This document shows positions 20,729 through 31,126 of a stretch of DNA of 47,692 bases, piece after piece. Location: assembly GCF_030547545.1 (NCBI RefSeq), contig NZ_JAUOQE010000032.1, positions 1-47,692 of the forward strand, read 5' to 3'. Under the pieces are notes generated by a model, which searched no databases, was not told the DNA's origin, and worked only from the letters and a program-made list of their open reading frames with translations. Numbering within the stretch: position 1 is the first letter of the stretch; each line of letters begins with the position of its first letter. A program made the position numbers and the translations under genes. This DNA comes from Amphritea sp. 1_MG-2023 (GTDB lineage: Bacteria; Pseudomonadota; Gammaproteobacteria; Pseudomonadales; Balneatricaceae).

Positions 20729-21697
20729 ATGACTGTACCTCCGTGTCGCTTTTCCATTGCAGCCTCTGATGCGCCTATTGAACTGTTACCGCGTGATTTG
20801 AGTGACTGGCGTCAAGGTAATAGCGGTATTGATTACGTACATCGGTTAGATTCGGGCCGTGATGGGCCAGAACTGGTGATTCAAGCACTAACCCACGGCA
20901 ACGAGATCTGCGGTGCCAACGCGCTGTTATGGCTGTTGGAGCATCAGTTTCGGCCGACAAAGGGGGCGTTAACGCTAATCTTCGCCAATGTTGAGGCTTA
21001 TCAAACCTTCGATCCGCAACGGCCGTTCGCTAGCCGTTGTCTCGATGAGGATATGAATCGTATCTGGTTATCCGAACGGTTATATCACCCCGATACGCGT
21101 GAAACACAGCGAGCCGTTGAATTGCTACCCTATATCGAGAACGCTGATAGTGTGTTGGATCTACATTCGACGACCTTTGCCGTGGCACCGATGCTAATTT
21201 ATCCACAGACCTCGACGAATCGTGCTTTTGCCGATCGGTTACAGTTTCCGTTCCCGCACCTGCTGTATGATGTGGGTAACTATCATGATGGTATTATGAT
21301 TTCCGAGCATCAACGACATGCCGAGCAGGGGGTATCGATCGTGGCGGAGTGTGGTCAGCACTTTGCTGAGTCAACCTCGCAGCAGGCGTTAGCAGTGGCG
21401 CTGCGCTTTATTGCACAGCACGGCATGTTAGACAATGCGGTGGAGATCCCCGCGTGGGGTTATGCCGCCGATCATCAGGCCGGCCATTATCGTATTGATC
21501 GAGTGCTGCATGCAGCGACAGAACAGTTTCGTTTTGTCGCGCCGGTGACAGGCTTTGAGCAATATAATAAAGGCGAATTAATTGCGCTAGATGATCAAAC
21601 ATTGATCGCCGCCCCCTTTGATAACTGCACTTTGATTATGCCCGCCCGAGTGCCGGTTATCGGTGAAGAGGTGGTGACACTGGCGGAACGTTTATAA
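20729..21697 (+). CDS. Succinylglutamate desuccinylase/aspartoacylase-family metalloenzyme
   Basis: A zinc carboxypeptidase-like (M14-related) amidohydrolase of about 322 residues. Zinc ligands are expected in LTHGNEICG (His and Glu) and VLDLHSTTF (His); the arginine-bearing DEDMNRIWL is the AstE/aspartoacylase pattern. The length and motifs fit the AstE/AspA group, but no ast operon genes flank it, so a role in arginine catabolism is unproven; deacylation of an N-acyl amino acid is the safe statement. I prefer the ATG at 20729 (AGAG upstream) to a GTG at 20699. A DUF501 gene follows 35 bases downstream. Confidence 0.8.
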   Translation: MTVPPCRFSIAASDAPIELLPRDLSDWRQGNSGIDYVHRLDSGRDGPELVIQALTHGNEICGANALLWLLEHQFRPTKGALTLIFANVEAYQTFDPQRPFASRCLDEDMNRIWLSERLYHPDTRETQRAVELLPYIENADSVLDLHSTTFAVAPMLIYPQTSTNRAFADRLQFPFPHLLYDVGNYHDGIMISEHQRHAEQGVSIVAECGQHFAESTSQQALAVALRFIAQHGMLDNAVEIPAWGYAADHQAGHYRIDRVLHAATEQFRFVAPVTGFEQYNKGELIALDDQTLIAAPFDNCTLIMPARVPVIGEEVVTLAERL

Positions 21698-21732
21698 GAT
21701 GCAACTTTGTATGACACTGAACAGGAATCCTT

Positions 21733-22245
21733 ATGGCCGCTTCTGAGCAGCAACTTGAAATCATTGAACGGCAGTTGGGGCGTGAACCCCGTGGATTGGT
21801 TGATATTGCCTGGCAGAGCCCTCAGGGGGTGCCTGGCGTGCTGCAGATGCGCTCACTGGTGGATGATCAGCCTTTCCCGACGCTCTATTGGCTAAGTTCT
21901 AAAGATCTGTATCAGGCGATTGCCGAGATCGAAACGGCGGGCGAGGTGAAGCGTATCGAGCAGCAAATCGAAACCGATACAGAGTTACGCGAGGCGCATT
22001 TGAGGGATCAGCAACGCTATGTTGAGCTACGCTGGCAGATGATGACGGATAGTGACCGTCAACGTATTGCCGAGCTTGGCTTTACTGACCTATTCGACAG
22101 TTATGGCATTGGCGGCATTCGTCACTGGGATAAAGTACGCTGTTTGCACATGCAGTATGCCTACCACCTAGCAGTTGGTGGTACGGCGATTGGTGCCCTC
22201 ATTGAGCAACGTTATGAGCTCAATAAGCTTGTATTGTCTATGTAA
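21733..22245 (+). CDS. DUF501-family protein of unknown function
   Basis: A 170-residue soluble protein matching what I recall of DUF501 (COG1507). It has an N-terminal REPRGLVDIAW segment, the core PFPTLYWLSSKDLYQAI, a charged helix (about 70-110), and the C-terminal CLHMQYAYHLAVGGTAIG. No catalytic motif is evident. It is probably cotranscribed with the preceding desuccinylase-like gene and closes that unit before a terminator. Confidence 0.75.
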   Translation: MAASEQQLEIIERQLGREPRGLVDIAWQSPQGVPGVLQMRSLVDDQPFPTLYWLSSKDLYQAIAEIETAGEVKRIEQQIETDTELREAHLRDQQRYVELRWQMMTDSDRQRIAELGFTDLFDSYGIGGIRHWDKVRCLHMQYAYHLAVGGTAIGALIEQRYELNKLVLSM

Positions 22246-22274
22246 AACGATGGCGGTGGGATAATCGCAGGCGT

Positions 22275-22301
22275 AAAAAAGCAGGCGTTTGCCTGCTTTT
22301 T
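22275..22301. terminator. Bidirectional intrinsic terminator
   Basis: AAAAAAGCAGGC-GTTT-GCCTGCTTTTT is a perfect stem with T runs on both strands, placed between the convergent DUF501 and ferredoxin genes. A second hairpin (CAGACGC/GCGTCTG, 22304-22320) lies beside it. Confidence 0.92.
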
Positions 22302-22351
22302 GACAGACGCCAAGCGTCTGTTAATGTTTAATCCGCGGTTAGTGACATCGA

Positions 22352-22621
<270 letters not shown>

Positions 22622-22632
22622 TTACTTAAATA

Positions 22633-23145
<513 letters not shown>

Positions 23146-23298
23146 TTAGCAAATCCGCAAAGGCGCGATATTAGCTGAATTGCAAGGCTATCACAAATAC
23201 AATAATGGAATGTATTGATCTTTAGTGGTTATAAGAAGAATTATTTTAATCACAATAAGGAATATACATGTTAGCGCGAATGATTAAAAGGTGATCAG

Positions 23299-24558
23299 AT
23301 GACGGCGATGCGATGTTTTACTCCATTTCTTCTTGTTTTTAGTGTTGTGCTGCTGAGCGGCTGTCAAACATTACAGAATATTGATAAAGGTTTGTATGAC
23401 GTTGCCGAATCAATCACCGAAACTGATCGCGTGACGGGGCAGCGAACACTGAGTGCTGCGGATCGTACGGCGCAGATCAAGCAGGGCAATGCCGCGATTC
23501 AACAGATGTTAGCGGCTGAGCGAAAAGCGGGCCGTAAAACGGATGCGGCGCTTGATCGACGCGAATATCAGCGTTTAATTCAAATCTTTGATCGGGTGCA
23601 TCAGATTAGTCATCTCAGTCAAGAACGTTGGCAGCCAATATTGCTGGATCGGGATTCATTTAATGCTTTTACCACCGGCGGTACTTATATCGTTGTTCAT
23701 CGGGGGTTGATGCAGCAATTAAATAATGATGAGGTGGCGGCGGTGATTGGTCATGAAATTGCGCATACCGTAGCGAATCATATTGGCGAGCGTCAGACCT
23801 CTCAGCAGATTAGCTTACTGACATCGAGTGCCGCACGAAAACAGGGCTATCAAGCGGCGTATACCCATGCGTTAGAACGGGAAGCAGATCGTATCGGTGT
23901 GTTATACAGTGCCTTGGCGGGTTATGATCCTTATGCGGCCACGGGTATTTGGCAGCGACAATATCAGCAACAGGGTAATGCCCGTAGTTTATTTGCCCAT
24001 GATCATCCCGTGAATGCCGAACGTGCCGCCGAAACCAAGGCGCTGGCGAATCAGGTTAAGCAGTATTATCAATCGGGTCGCATCAATCCGAGTGCCGCGA
24101 CCTTGCGCGATAATAATAGTCTATGGCAGAAACGTGATAATCGAGATCAAGCTACCGCCGGTGAAGGTGGTGGCGTATCGGCTATCTTATCCACCGCCCT
24201 AGGCGCCTATGTTGATCATCAACAAGCAAAGCAGGAAGCGGGACGTCAGGCACAATATGCTCAGTTTGTGAAAGCCGTCGAAACCTATATGCAGCTTGAA
24301 CAACAGCGGCGCGTCAGCACGACTAGCTGGAGCACTCGCTGGCGCTATGCCGGTAATCGATCACTCAAAGGCGTGGTGATGGGGTTTATTGCAGAGGACA
24401 GTGGAGGCAAGGTGCATCGGTATGTTGCTCATCAGTCGGGTATCGTGCGTCCCGGTCAACGCTTTAGTCTGACCTTTAAAACCAATGATGGCGTGACGTT
24501 AGCGCAGCTTGAGAAGATGAAGGCGCGCTATTACGTCGATGATGCCTTGCCATATTAG
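23299..24558 (+). CDS. M48-family metalloprotease lipoprotein (LoiP/BepA-like)
   Basis: A 419-residue envelope protease. A lipoprotein signal ends in LLSGC, with lipidated Cys22. The M48 zinc site is HEIAH (His152, Glu153, His156), with the third ligand Glu195 in EREADRIG. The domain covers about 85-260. The C-terminal third (about 290-419), with a small beta-rich end (SLKGVVMGFIAEDSG), is not part of the protease core, and I do not recognise it. Related lipoproteases (LoiP, YcaL, BepA) degrade misfolded outer-membrane proteins; a like role is inferred. It is a single gene, convergent with rsmD. Confidence 0.88.
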   Translation: MTAMRCFTPFLLVFSVVLLSGCQTLQNIDKGLYDVAESITETDRVTGQRTLSAADRTAQIKQGNAAIQQMLAAERKAGRKTDAALDRREYQRLIQIFDRVHQISHLSQERWQPILLDRDSFNAFTTGGTYIVVHRGLMQQLNNDEVAAVIGHEIAHTVANHIGERQTSQQISLLTSSAARKQGYQAAYTHALEREADRIGVLYSALAGYDPYAATGIWQRQYQQQGNARSLFAHDHPVNAERAAETKALANQVKQYYQSGRINPSAATLRDNNSLWQKRDNRDQATAGEGGGVSAILSTALGAYVDHQQAKQEAGRQAQYAQFVKAVETYMQLEQQRRVSTTSWSTRWRYAGNRSLKGVVMGFIAEDSGGKVHRYVAHQSGIVRPGQRFSLTFKTNDGVTLAQLEKMKARYYVDDALPY

Positions 24559-24650
24559 GGCGAAAGCGTTGCTCGAACGTCCAACGTGTGCGATTGACGC
24601 GTTGTTGCTCAGCGCCGCCATCGAGCCACGAACAACGAATCACGGCTTTG

Positions 24651-25265
24651 TTAGGTTCTTCGATACAGCCGATAGGTGACCTGTCCTGCGGTTTTTTCTC
24701 GATGCAGCACCCAGTTATCGGGTACTAGCGGATCGGTGAGTTCCTTTTCGGTTTCGAGATAGATCATTGCGTTGGCGGTTAGCAGGCCGTTTTGTTCCAG
24801 TAATTGACAGCAGATGGCGGACAGGTCTTGATGGAAGGGCGGATCCAGAAACACCACATCAAACTGGACTTCCAGATCACCACTGCGCTGTTCTAACCAA
24901 TCGGTGGCCGAGCTGGTAATTAATTCGGCTCTCTGAGTCTTCAGATCTTGAATGTTTTGACGTAACTGACGAATCACTACCGCTGAGTTGTCGATCATGG
25001 TGACGTGAGAGGCTCCGCGCGACAGTGCTTCGAAACCGAGTGCGCCACTGCCGCTGAAAAGATCGAGGCAACGACCGCTAGGGATGTAAGTCGATAGCCA
25101 GTTAAACAGTGTTTCTCTGACGCGATCGGGGGTGGGTCTCAGACCTTCGACGGCGGGAAAGCTGAGTTTACGGCCACGCCATTCACCGCCGATGATCCGT
25201 AGTTGTTGATTGCCTGAGCTGATTTTCTGAGGCGGGCGCTGTGGGCGACGTCTAGCCATTGTCAT
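24651..25265 (-). CDS. rsmD: RsmD, 16S rRNA (guanine-966-N2)-methyltransferase
   Basis: A 204-residue SAM methyltransferase acting on 16S rRNA G966. It has the basic N terminus MARRRPQRPP, then LRIIGGEWRGRKL, RPTPDRVRETLFNWL, the SAM loop CLDLFSGSGALGFEALSRGA, and the catalytic FLDPPF near residue 139. ATG at 25265 or two codons later. It sits 25 bases after the M16-like gene on the same strand, in the rsmD/M16/ftsY neighbourhood known from pseudomonads. Confidence 0.95.
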   Translation of the reverse strand: MTMARRRPQRPPQKISSGNQQLRIIGGEWRGRKLSFPAVEGLRPTPDRVRETLFNWLSTYIPSGRCLDLFSGSGALGFEALSRGASHVTMIDNSAVVIRQLRQNIQDLKTQRAELITSSATDWLEQRSGDLEVQFDVVFLDPPFHQDLSAICCQLLEQNGLLTANAMIYLETEKELTDPLVPDNWVLHREKTAGQVTYRLYRRT

Positions 25266-25290
25266 TCCTTAAAGTTGAACGCTGCATGAC

Positions 25291-26544
25291 TTAATATGCC
25301 GGTAGCGTAATTTGATAACGCTCGTTACTGGTGAGAAAGTGACGCATATTATCACGAACATCGGCGTTATTGACTGCATCGAGCGTCGTTTCGAAACGGC
25401 TCAGGTAATCCGTCGGTAACCGGTAAAACGCAATAGTATCTAACATATTTAACTGCGCGGTAAGTGACTCCATCTGCTCTCGATAGGTATTTTGCAGCCT
25501 GTGCCGAGTGTCATCGATCAAGGCATCATCAAGCTGTGTTAGCAGTGTTGTCATTAACGGTGTTAGATCGCTATTGGCATCGATGGATGAACCGTGCAGC
25601 ATCATAGCGAGATAGCCCTGTTTGTCGAGTGATTTCCAGATTAGGCGTGCGGTTAGTTGCGATTGTCGTTGGATTAACTGCCGCAATGTTTGGACCGTGA
25701 GTAGTTCAGTGGCAAATTGAGGTTGTTGGCGACCGGGTAATACGAGACCTGTCAGACGATAGGTTTGATTGCCTTGAGGAGGTAGGCGAACCGATGTGGG
25801 GTCAGTCGGTGCCATGTCGAGACTGCCATGACGGCGATTATTGCTGACTATTGGGCTGCTTAGTAGGGCGCTTAGACGTTGAGCGAGTGCTTCGCTGTCG
25901 GGCCCTTTAAGGGTGAGGGTGATGCCACTGAGGTGAGTGCTGTTATGATAGATATCGGCAAAGCGTTGAAGCGCAGACACCGAGTGGCGGTGACTGATTA
26001 GCTCACCAAAGTGGTTTAGCAGGCGATTCTCAGGGTCTTTCAAATTTAAGTATTGCGCTGCTTCTAAGCGTGCCCAACGTTGCTCGAGCCCGATATCGGG
26101 CTGATAAGTGCTCAACCGTTGTAGCAATTGTTTGGTTAGATCGTGAATAGCATCGGTTTGCGCGGCATGATCTGCCGAAAGCGTAATAACGATTTTAAGC
26201 TGATCGGGCGCAATCGCGGTGCTCAGTGTCGCCTGCAAAAAGGCAAACGTGGGTTGCGCCGTTAATCCTGCCAGTTGTTGTTCAACCTGTTGTAATAATA
26301 GCTGTTGTAATAACTGTTGTTCGCCATTGAGAGCGACGTCAGTGCGTAATAGGAAGCTGAGCTCTAGTGTCTCTAATTGATCGACGTTAGCGTAATAGAG
26401 TGGCACTTCGGGCTGTTTCTTTATATTGATAAACTCAGGGCCGCTGCGCTGACCCGCAGTGAGCAGTGCAATAGCAACGGCGACGACGCCGATAATGATT
26501 TTGAGATAAGTGCGGTTGAACAGAGGAGGCTTGGCTTCCAGCAT
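25291..26544 (-). CDS. Membrane-anchored M16 (pitrilysin)-like protein, catalytically inactive
   Basis: A 417-residue protein with one N-terminal membrane helix (about 12-31, TYLKIIIGVVAVAIALL) and then an M16-like fold: LPLYYANV-type opening, a central ALQRFADIYHNS segment and the usual C-terminal half. The zinc motif HxxEH is absent, so this is the non-catalytic partner type. In pseudomonads, as I recall, two M16 genes, one active and one inactive, sit between ftsY and rsmD; only this one is present here. Its substrate or partner is unknown. It is divergent from ftsY. Confidence 0.75.
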   Translation of the reverse strand: MLEAKPPLFNRTYLKIIIGVVAVAIALLTAGQRSGPEFINIKKQPEVPLYYANVDQLETLELSFLLRTDVALNGEQQLLQQLLLQQVEQQLAGLTAQPTFAFLQATLSTAIAPDQLKIVITLSADHAAQTDAIHDLTKQLLQRLSTYQPDIGLEQRWARLEAAQYLNLKDPENRLLNHFGELISHRHSVSALQRFADIYHNSTHLSGITLTLKGPDSEALAQRLSALLSSPIVSNNRRHGSLDMAPTDPTSVRLPPQGNQTYRLTGLVLPGRQQPQFATELLTVQTLRQLIQRQSQLTARLIWKSLDKQGYLAMMLHGSSIDANSDLTPLMTTLLTQLDDALIDDTRHRLQNTYREQMESLTAQLNMLDTIAFYRLPTDYLSRFETTLDAVNNADVRDNMRHFLTSNERYQITLPAY

Positions 26545-26708
26545 CGGTTTTACCTGGTTATGTTATGGCCTGTTTTGAGTGCCCCAGTCGAGCTTTACTA
26601 TGATAAGATATCCGGCCTAAATGAAACATACAGGACGACTCGCGGATGGAACAGGGATTCCCTTGTTTTTTTGCCCTTTCAGCGTCTGATATCGGACAGT
26701 AATCGAGC

Positions 26709-28091
26709 ATGTTTAAGAAGCTTAAATCAATTTTCAAGTCTGAGAAAAATGATACTCAGAAAGATTCAGCCGAGGTAGTCGAACGGCCATCTGAACAGGC
26801 GGAAACGGTTGTCGAGCAGGACGAAATATCCGTCGCCCCGATTGAATCGACAGCGATAGAAGCCTCTGTTGAAGAAACGATAGAGGCTGACGCGATAGCT
26901 GTCGAAGCAGTCCAAACGGTGGACGCAGCGGTCGAGATCGAAAAGCCAGAGACGGTGATGGCGGAGGCTCCCACGGAACCAAACCTGGCGGTCGCCGAAG
27001 ATCAACCCACGGCTGACGATGCGATAACGGGGAATGCGGATCACGAGTCGTCAATCGAAGCGCTCAGTGCTGCGCCTGTAGAAACCGTTGACGAACCGGT
27101 AGACGTCGCTGAGTCTCCGGTGGCTTTGATTGAACCGGAGGCCGTTGCAGCCGCAACCCCTGAGACTAAAAAGAAACCAGGCTTCTTTGGCCGCATTAAA
27201 GCGGGCTTGAGCCGCACCAAGGGTAATCTGACCGAAGGCTTGGGCAATCTATTTCTCGGTGCTAAAGAGATCGATGATGATCTGTTTGAAGAGATCGAAA
27301 CTCAACTGTTACTCGCCGATGTCGGGGTTGAAGCAACCACCGAGATTATCGATAAACTGACGGCTCGTGTGAGCCGTAAGCAGTTAGCCAATGCCGATGC
27401 GCTCTATATCGCGTTGAAAGAAGAGTTGGCGGGATTGTTGGATCAGGTAGAACAGCCGATTGATTTCAGTCAGAGTAACGGACCGTTTGTGTTACTGATG
27501 GTGGGGGTTAACGGTGTGGGTAAAACCACGACCATCGGTAAGTTGGCGAAAAAGTATCAGGCCGAAGGTAAATCCGTGATGTTGGCGGCGGGTGATACTT
27601 TCCGTGCGGCGGCGGTCGAGCAACTTCAGGTGTGGGGTGATCGTAATGATGTACCGGTGGTCGCGCAACATACCGGTGCGGATTCCGCCTCGGTTATCTA
27701 TGACGCCTTGCAGTCTGCTCAGGCTAAGAATGTCGATGTATTGATTGCCGATACCGCGGGTCGGTTACAGAATAAAGATCATCTGATGCAAGAGCTGGAA
27801 AAAGTCGTGCGGGTGATGAAAAAGCTAGATCCCGATGCACCTCATGAGGTAATGCTGGTGCTAGATGCGGGGACGGGACAGAATGCGATGAGTCAGGCCA
27901 AGCTGTTTAAAGAGGCAGTGGGTGTGAGTGGTATCAGTCTGACTAAGCTCGATGGCACTGCCAAAGGCGGCATTATCTTTGCCATCGCTAAGCAGCTCGA
28001 TCTGCCTATTCGTTATATCGGTGTCGGTGAGCAGGTGGATGATCTGCGTCCCTTTAAGGCGAAAGAATTTGTTTCGGCGCTGTTTGACTAG
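26709..28091 (+). CDS. ftsY: FtsY, signal recognition particle receptor
   Basis: A 460-residue SRP receptor GTPase that docks ribosome-SRP complexes to the membrane. A basic amphipathic start (MFKKLKSIFKSEK) and an acidic, repetitive A region (about 15-150, rich in Glu, Ala and Val) precede the NG domain: KKKPGFFGRIKAGL opens the N domain, followed by G1 GVNGVGKTTT near 263, DTAGR, and TKLDGTAKGG near 418. The skewed composition of the A region produces long spurious frames on the other strand. It is the first gene of ftsY-ftsE-ftsX. Confidence 0.97.
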   Translation: MFKKLKSIFKSEKNDTQKDSAEVVERPSEQAETVVEQDEISVAPIESTAIEASVEETIEADAIAVEAVQTVDAAVEIEKPETVMAEAPTEPNLAVAEDQPTADDAITGNADHESSIEALSAAPVETVDEPVDVAESPVALIEPEAVAAATPETKKKPGFFGRIKAGLSRTKGNLTEGLGNLFLGAKEIDDDLFEEIETQLLLADVGVEATTEIIDKLTARVSRKQLANADALYIALKEELAGLLDQVEQPIDFSQSNGPFVLLMVGVNGVGKTTTIGKLAKKYQAEGKSVMLAAGDTFRAAAVEQLQVWGDRNDVPVVAQHTGADSASVIYDALQSAQAKNVDVLIADTAGRLQNKDHLMQELEKVVRVMKKLDPDAPHEVMLVLDAGTGQNAMSQAKLFKEAVGVSGISLTKLDGTAKGGIIFAIAKQLDLPIRYIGVGEQVDDLRPFKAKEFVSALFD

Positions 28092-28134
28092 GTTCTTTTT
28101 AGCAACGGTTTAACGTCATGTATCGAATACGCCA

Positions 28135-28797
28135 ATGATTAGCTTCGACAATGTCACTAAGCGCTACCCCAATGGCTATGATGCGCTGAGTCAGGTTAAC
28201 TTTAGTCTCGCCCGTGGCGAAATGGCCTTTTTAACGGGCCATTCGGGGGCGGGTAAGAGTACCTTGCTGAAGTTATTGATGCTAATGGAGCGGCCTTCTA
28301 ATGGCCGCGTGTTGATGGGCGATCAAGATCTCGCAAGGTTGAGTAACAGACAGATTCCTTATCATCGTCGCCGCGTTGGGGTGGTGTTTCAAAACCATCA
28401 GCTACTGTTCGACCGTTCGGTGTTCGAAAATATTGTTTTACCGCTGCGTATCTGCGGCTTTGATCCCGTTGATGCGGCGCGTCGAGCGCGTGCGGCATTG
28501 GATAAAGTTGGCCTATTAGATAAAGAGAAGCTTAATCCGGTGGTGCTATCGGGGGGCGAACAGCAGCGCGTGGGCATTGCGCGTGCGATTGTGCATAAAC
28601 CGCAGGTGTTGTTAGCCGATGAACCGACCGGTAATCTCGATCCAAAACTCTCTGAAGAGGTCATGCGGTTGTTTCAGCAGTTTAATCAGGTGGGTACAAC
28701 CGTGTTGATTGCCAGCCATGATCTGAGCTTGATTGCCCGCATGCCTCATCGCGTGATTACTCTTAATCAGGGTAGGCTGATGACCGATGGAAAATAA
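28135..28797 (+). CDS. ftsE: FtsE, cell-division ABC ATPase
   Basis: A 220-residue ATPase that with FtsX controls peptidoglycan amidases at the septum. Walker [10 protein letters not shown] is near residue 36, the Q loop is VVFQNHQLL, the signature is LSGGEQQR, Walker B is [12 protein letters not shown], and the His switch is in IASHDLSLI. The gene overlaps ftsX by 11 bases, so synthesis of the pair is coupled. Confidence 0.97.
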   Translation: MISFDNVTKRYPNGYDALSQVNFSLARGEMAFLTGHSGAGKSTLLKLLMLMERPSNGRVLMGDQDLARLSNRQIPYHRRRVGVVFQNHQLLFDRSVFENIVLPLRICGFDPVDAARRARAALDKVGLLDKEKLNPVVLSGGEQQRVGIARAIVHKPQVLLADEPTGNLDPKLSEEVMRLFQQFNQVGTTVLIASHDLSLIARMPHRVITLNQGRLMTDGK

Positions 28798-29806
28798 TCA
28801 ACGTCGCAAAGGTGCGGTCCGGGTTGAGCCAACGCCCAAACGCGATGCTAAGGTGCATCGAGGTGCAGAACATCATCATCTGAATATCGCCGATAAAGGC
28901 CGCAGCTATGTGCGGCATAATATTGAGGTGGCCAGACAGTCTTATTATTCTTTGTTATCGCAGCCCCTGACCACCTTTATGACCCTAGCGGTACTGGCGA
29001 TTGCCTTAGCCCTGCCTGGCGCGCTGTATACGGGGTTAAAGAATCTTCAACAACTGGGGGATAGTTGGGAAGGCGATCCTCGGGTGGCGCTGTATCTTAA
29101 ATTGAGCGTTACCGACGCAGAGGCGGAAACCCTCAGCCGCAAGCTGTTGTTGCGTGATGATGTGGCGGCCAGCGAACTGATTACGGCACAGCAGGGGATG
29201 TTGGAGTTTCAGGCGATGTCTGGCTTTGGTGATGTGTTTAGTTTTCTCGATAGTAACCCGTTGCCCGCTGTGGTGATGGTGATGCCGCGGGATCTATCGG
29301 TCGCATCGGTGCCGTTATTACAAGCGAAATTACAAGCCTTGCCGCAGGTCGATGAAGCGATCGTGGATATGGAATGGGTGCAGCGGTTAGTCGCTTTTGT
29401 ATTATTGGCGGAGCGATTAGTGTGGGTACTGACGGCGCTATTTATCATGGCGGTGCTATTGGTGGTGGGTAATACGATTCGTTTATCCATTGAGAGTCGC
29501 CGTGATGAAATTATTATTGCGAAGCTAGTGGGAGCGACGGATGCTTATGTGCGACGCCCTTTCCTCTATGATGGCGTCTGGTTTGGGCTCGCGGGTGGAG
29601 TATCTGCCTGGTTCTTGATTCAATTTAGTTTATTCTGGTTGAATGGCCCTGTTGAACAGTTAGTGGGGCTTTATCATAGTCAGTTTGAACTGACCGGCTT
29701 GGGTTTCGTTGAAACAATTCTGTTACTCATCATCAGTATTCTCTTGGGCTTAGCCGGTGCTTGGCTAGCGGTAGGGCGGCATCTGCGCGAGATTCAGCCG
29801 CAATAA
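28787..29806 (+). CDS. ftsX: FtsX, cell-division ABC transporter membrane protein
   Basis: A 339-residue permease-like protein. A basic cytoplasmic tail (about 1-60) is followed by a first membrane helix (about 65-85), a periplasmic domain of about 120 residues that contacts the amidase activator, and three further helices from about 205, 255 and 305. This is the FtsX topology. It ends the ftsYEX unit; rpoH follows after 341 bases. Confidence 0.96.
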   Translation: MENNQRRKGAVRVEPTPKRDAKVHRGAEHHHLNIADKGRSYVRHNIEVARQSYYSLLSQPLTTFMTLAVLAIALALPGALYTGLKNLQQLGDSWEGDPRVALYLKLSVTDAEAETLSRKLLLRDDVAASELITAQQGMLEFQAMSGFGDVFSFLDSNPLPAVVMVMPRDLSVASVPLLQAKLQALPQVDEAIVDMEWVQRLVAFVLLAERLVWVLTALFIMAVLLVVGNTIRLSIESRRDEIIIAKLVGATDAYVRRPFLYDGVWFGLAGGVSAWFLIQFSLFWLNGPVEQLVGLYHSQFELTGLGFVETILLLIISILLGLAGAWLAVGRHLREIQPQ

Positions 29807-29902
29807 GCCGTTTAATCGATACAGCCTAAAGTCGCTTGTTAGATAGCGATGTGATGGCCGCTGCAACAGTAGTACATGCACGTGGGCGGTTAAGTATTCA
29901 GC

Positions 29903-29941
29903 TGTTCAATGTAAATGTTCAATGTAAATGTTCAATGTAAA
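29903..29941 (+). repeat. Three perfect 13-bp tandem repeats upstream of rpoH
   Basis: TGTTCAATGTAAA occurs three times head to tail without a mismatch in the 341-base gap between ftsX and rpoH, about 200 bases before the rpoH start. The gap holds no gene. It must include the rpoH promoter(s), but I cannot assign a convincing -10/-35 pair. The repeats could be a protein-binding array or simple slippage. Confidence 0.8.
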
Positions 29942-30147
29942 TATAGGTAAAGTGATTCCGTTGTTATGCTTGCCATCTGTTAGTGTTGTCGTTATCTTTA
30001 TTGGTCCGCTAGCGGTTAGTCTTATCAAAGAGGCGGTTATTGTTTAAAATAGCGGGTTGTATCTAGTCGGAACTAATCAGACTGAAGTGTGTCATAGCTT
30101 TAACTTATAGCGACATTCTTTAAATGAATAAGTAATGAGGTTGAGAA

Positions 30148-31005
30148 ATGGGCAAAAGCCTGCGAGTCATTGAAGTATTATCTCCGGGTCAGAATCTGGA
30201 GGCATATATACGTCAGGTGACTGCGATTCCTGTTCTCACAGTAGAAGAGGAACGTGGACTGGCACAGCGTCTGTATTTCGAGAACGATCTTGAAGCAGCG
30301 CGTCAGTTGGTAATATCTCACATGCGATTTGTGGTGCATGTTGCTAAGTCTTATTCCGGTTATGGCCTATCTCAGGCTGACCTGATTCAAGAAGGCAACG
30401 TTGGCTTGATGAAAGCCGTGAAGCGTTTTGACCCTACCATGGGGGTTCGCTTGGTATCCTTTGCTGTACATTGGATTAAAGCGGAGATGCATGAGTTTAT
30501 TCTGCGCAACTGGCGGATTGTCAAAGTAGCGACGACTAAAGCACAGCGTAAGCTGTTCTTTAATCTACGTAGTAAGAAGAAAAACCTTGGCTGGTTAACC
30601 AATGATGAAGTTACCGCGATGGCTGGCGATCTTGGCGTAGATGAGCAAGTTGTGCGTGAAATGGAAGGCCGGATGAGCAGTGCCGATATGGCCTTTGATG
30701 CGCCGGTTGGTGATGACGATGAGCGTGCTTATCAATCCCCGGCTTATTTTTTAGAAGATCATAGTCAAGATCCTGCGAGTCAGGTGGAAGATTCTAATTG
30801 GGAAGCCGATTCTAATCAGCGTCTTAGTCAGGCGATGGAACAGTTAGATGAACGTAGTCGTGATATTCTGATGCAACGCTGGTTAGGCGAAGAGAAGGCT
30901 ACACTGCATGAGCTGGCCGCTCGCTATGAAGTGTCTGCCGAGCGGATTCGTCAGCTGGAAAAGAATGCGATGAAAAAAATTAAACTATCGATGCTCGAAG
31001 CCTGA
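30148..31005 (+). CDS. rpoH: RpoH, heat-shock sigma factor (sigma-32)
   Basis: A 285-residue sigma-70-family factor. Region 1.2 starts [15 protein letters not shown], region 2 has [26 protein letters not shown] with the core-binding and -10 elements, the RpoH box (QRKLFFNLR) is present near residue 132, and region 4.2 ends ISAERIRQ-type ([18 protein letters not shown]). The length matches sigma-32. Shine-Dalgarno GAGG lies just upstream. It is placed after ftsYEX as in E. coli and Pseudomonas and is followed by a terminator. Confidence 0.97.
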   Translation: MGKSLRVIEVLSPGQNLEAYIRQVTAIPVLTVEEERGLAQRLYFENDLEAARQLVISHMRFVVHVAKSYSGYGLSQADLIQEGNVGLMKAVKRFDPTMGVRLVSFAVHWIKAEMHEFILRNWRIVKVATTKAQRKLFFNLRSKKKNLGWLTNDEVTAMAGDLGVDEQVVREMEGRMSSADMAFDAPVGDDDERAYQSPAYFLEDHSQDPASQVEDSNWEADSNQRLSQAMEQLDERSRDILMQRWLGEEKATLHELAARYEVSAERIRQLEKNAMKKIKLSMLEA

Positions 31006-31031
31006 TCACTTAGGCGGTTGTCGTACTGATT

Positions 31032-31065
31032 AAAAAAGCTGCCCTCGTTTGAGTGCGGCTTTTTT
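31032..31065 (+). terminator. Intrinsic terminator after rpoH
   Basis: AAAAAAGC...GCTTTTTT stem with an inner imperfect GCCCTC/GAGTGCGG pairing, starting 26 bases past the rpoH stop. Confidence 0.85.
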
Positions 31066-31126
31066 ATTGCTTATCGCGGCCGCTTAGCTTTGTTAGAATA
31101 ATGAGCCTTATTTCCCGGAACCATTC

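Noticed and set aside
26734..27247. Several long minus-strand frames opposite the 5' part of ftsY
   Set aside because: They arise from the repetitive, Glu/Ala-rich A region of FtsY; compositions are skewed and no ribosome sites or families are seen.
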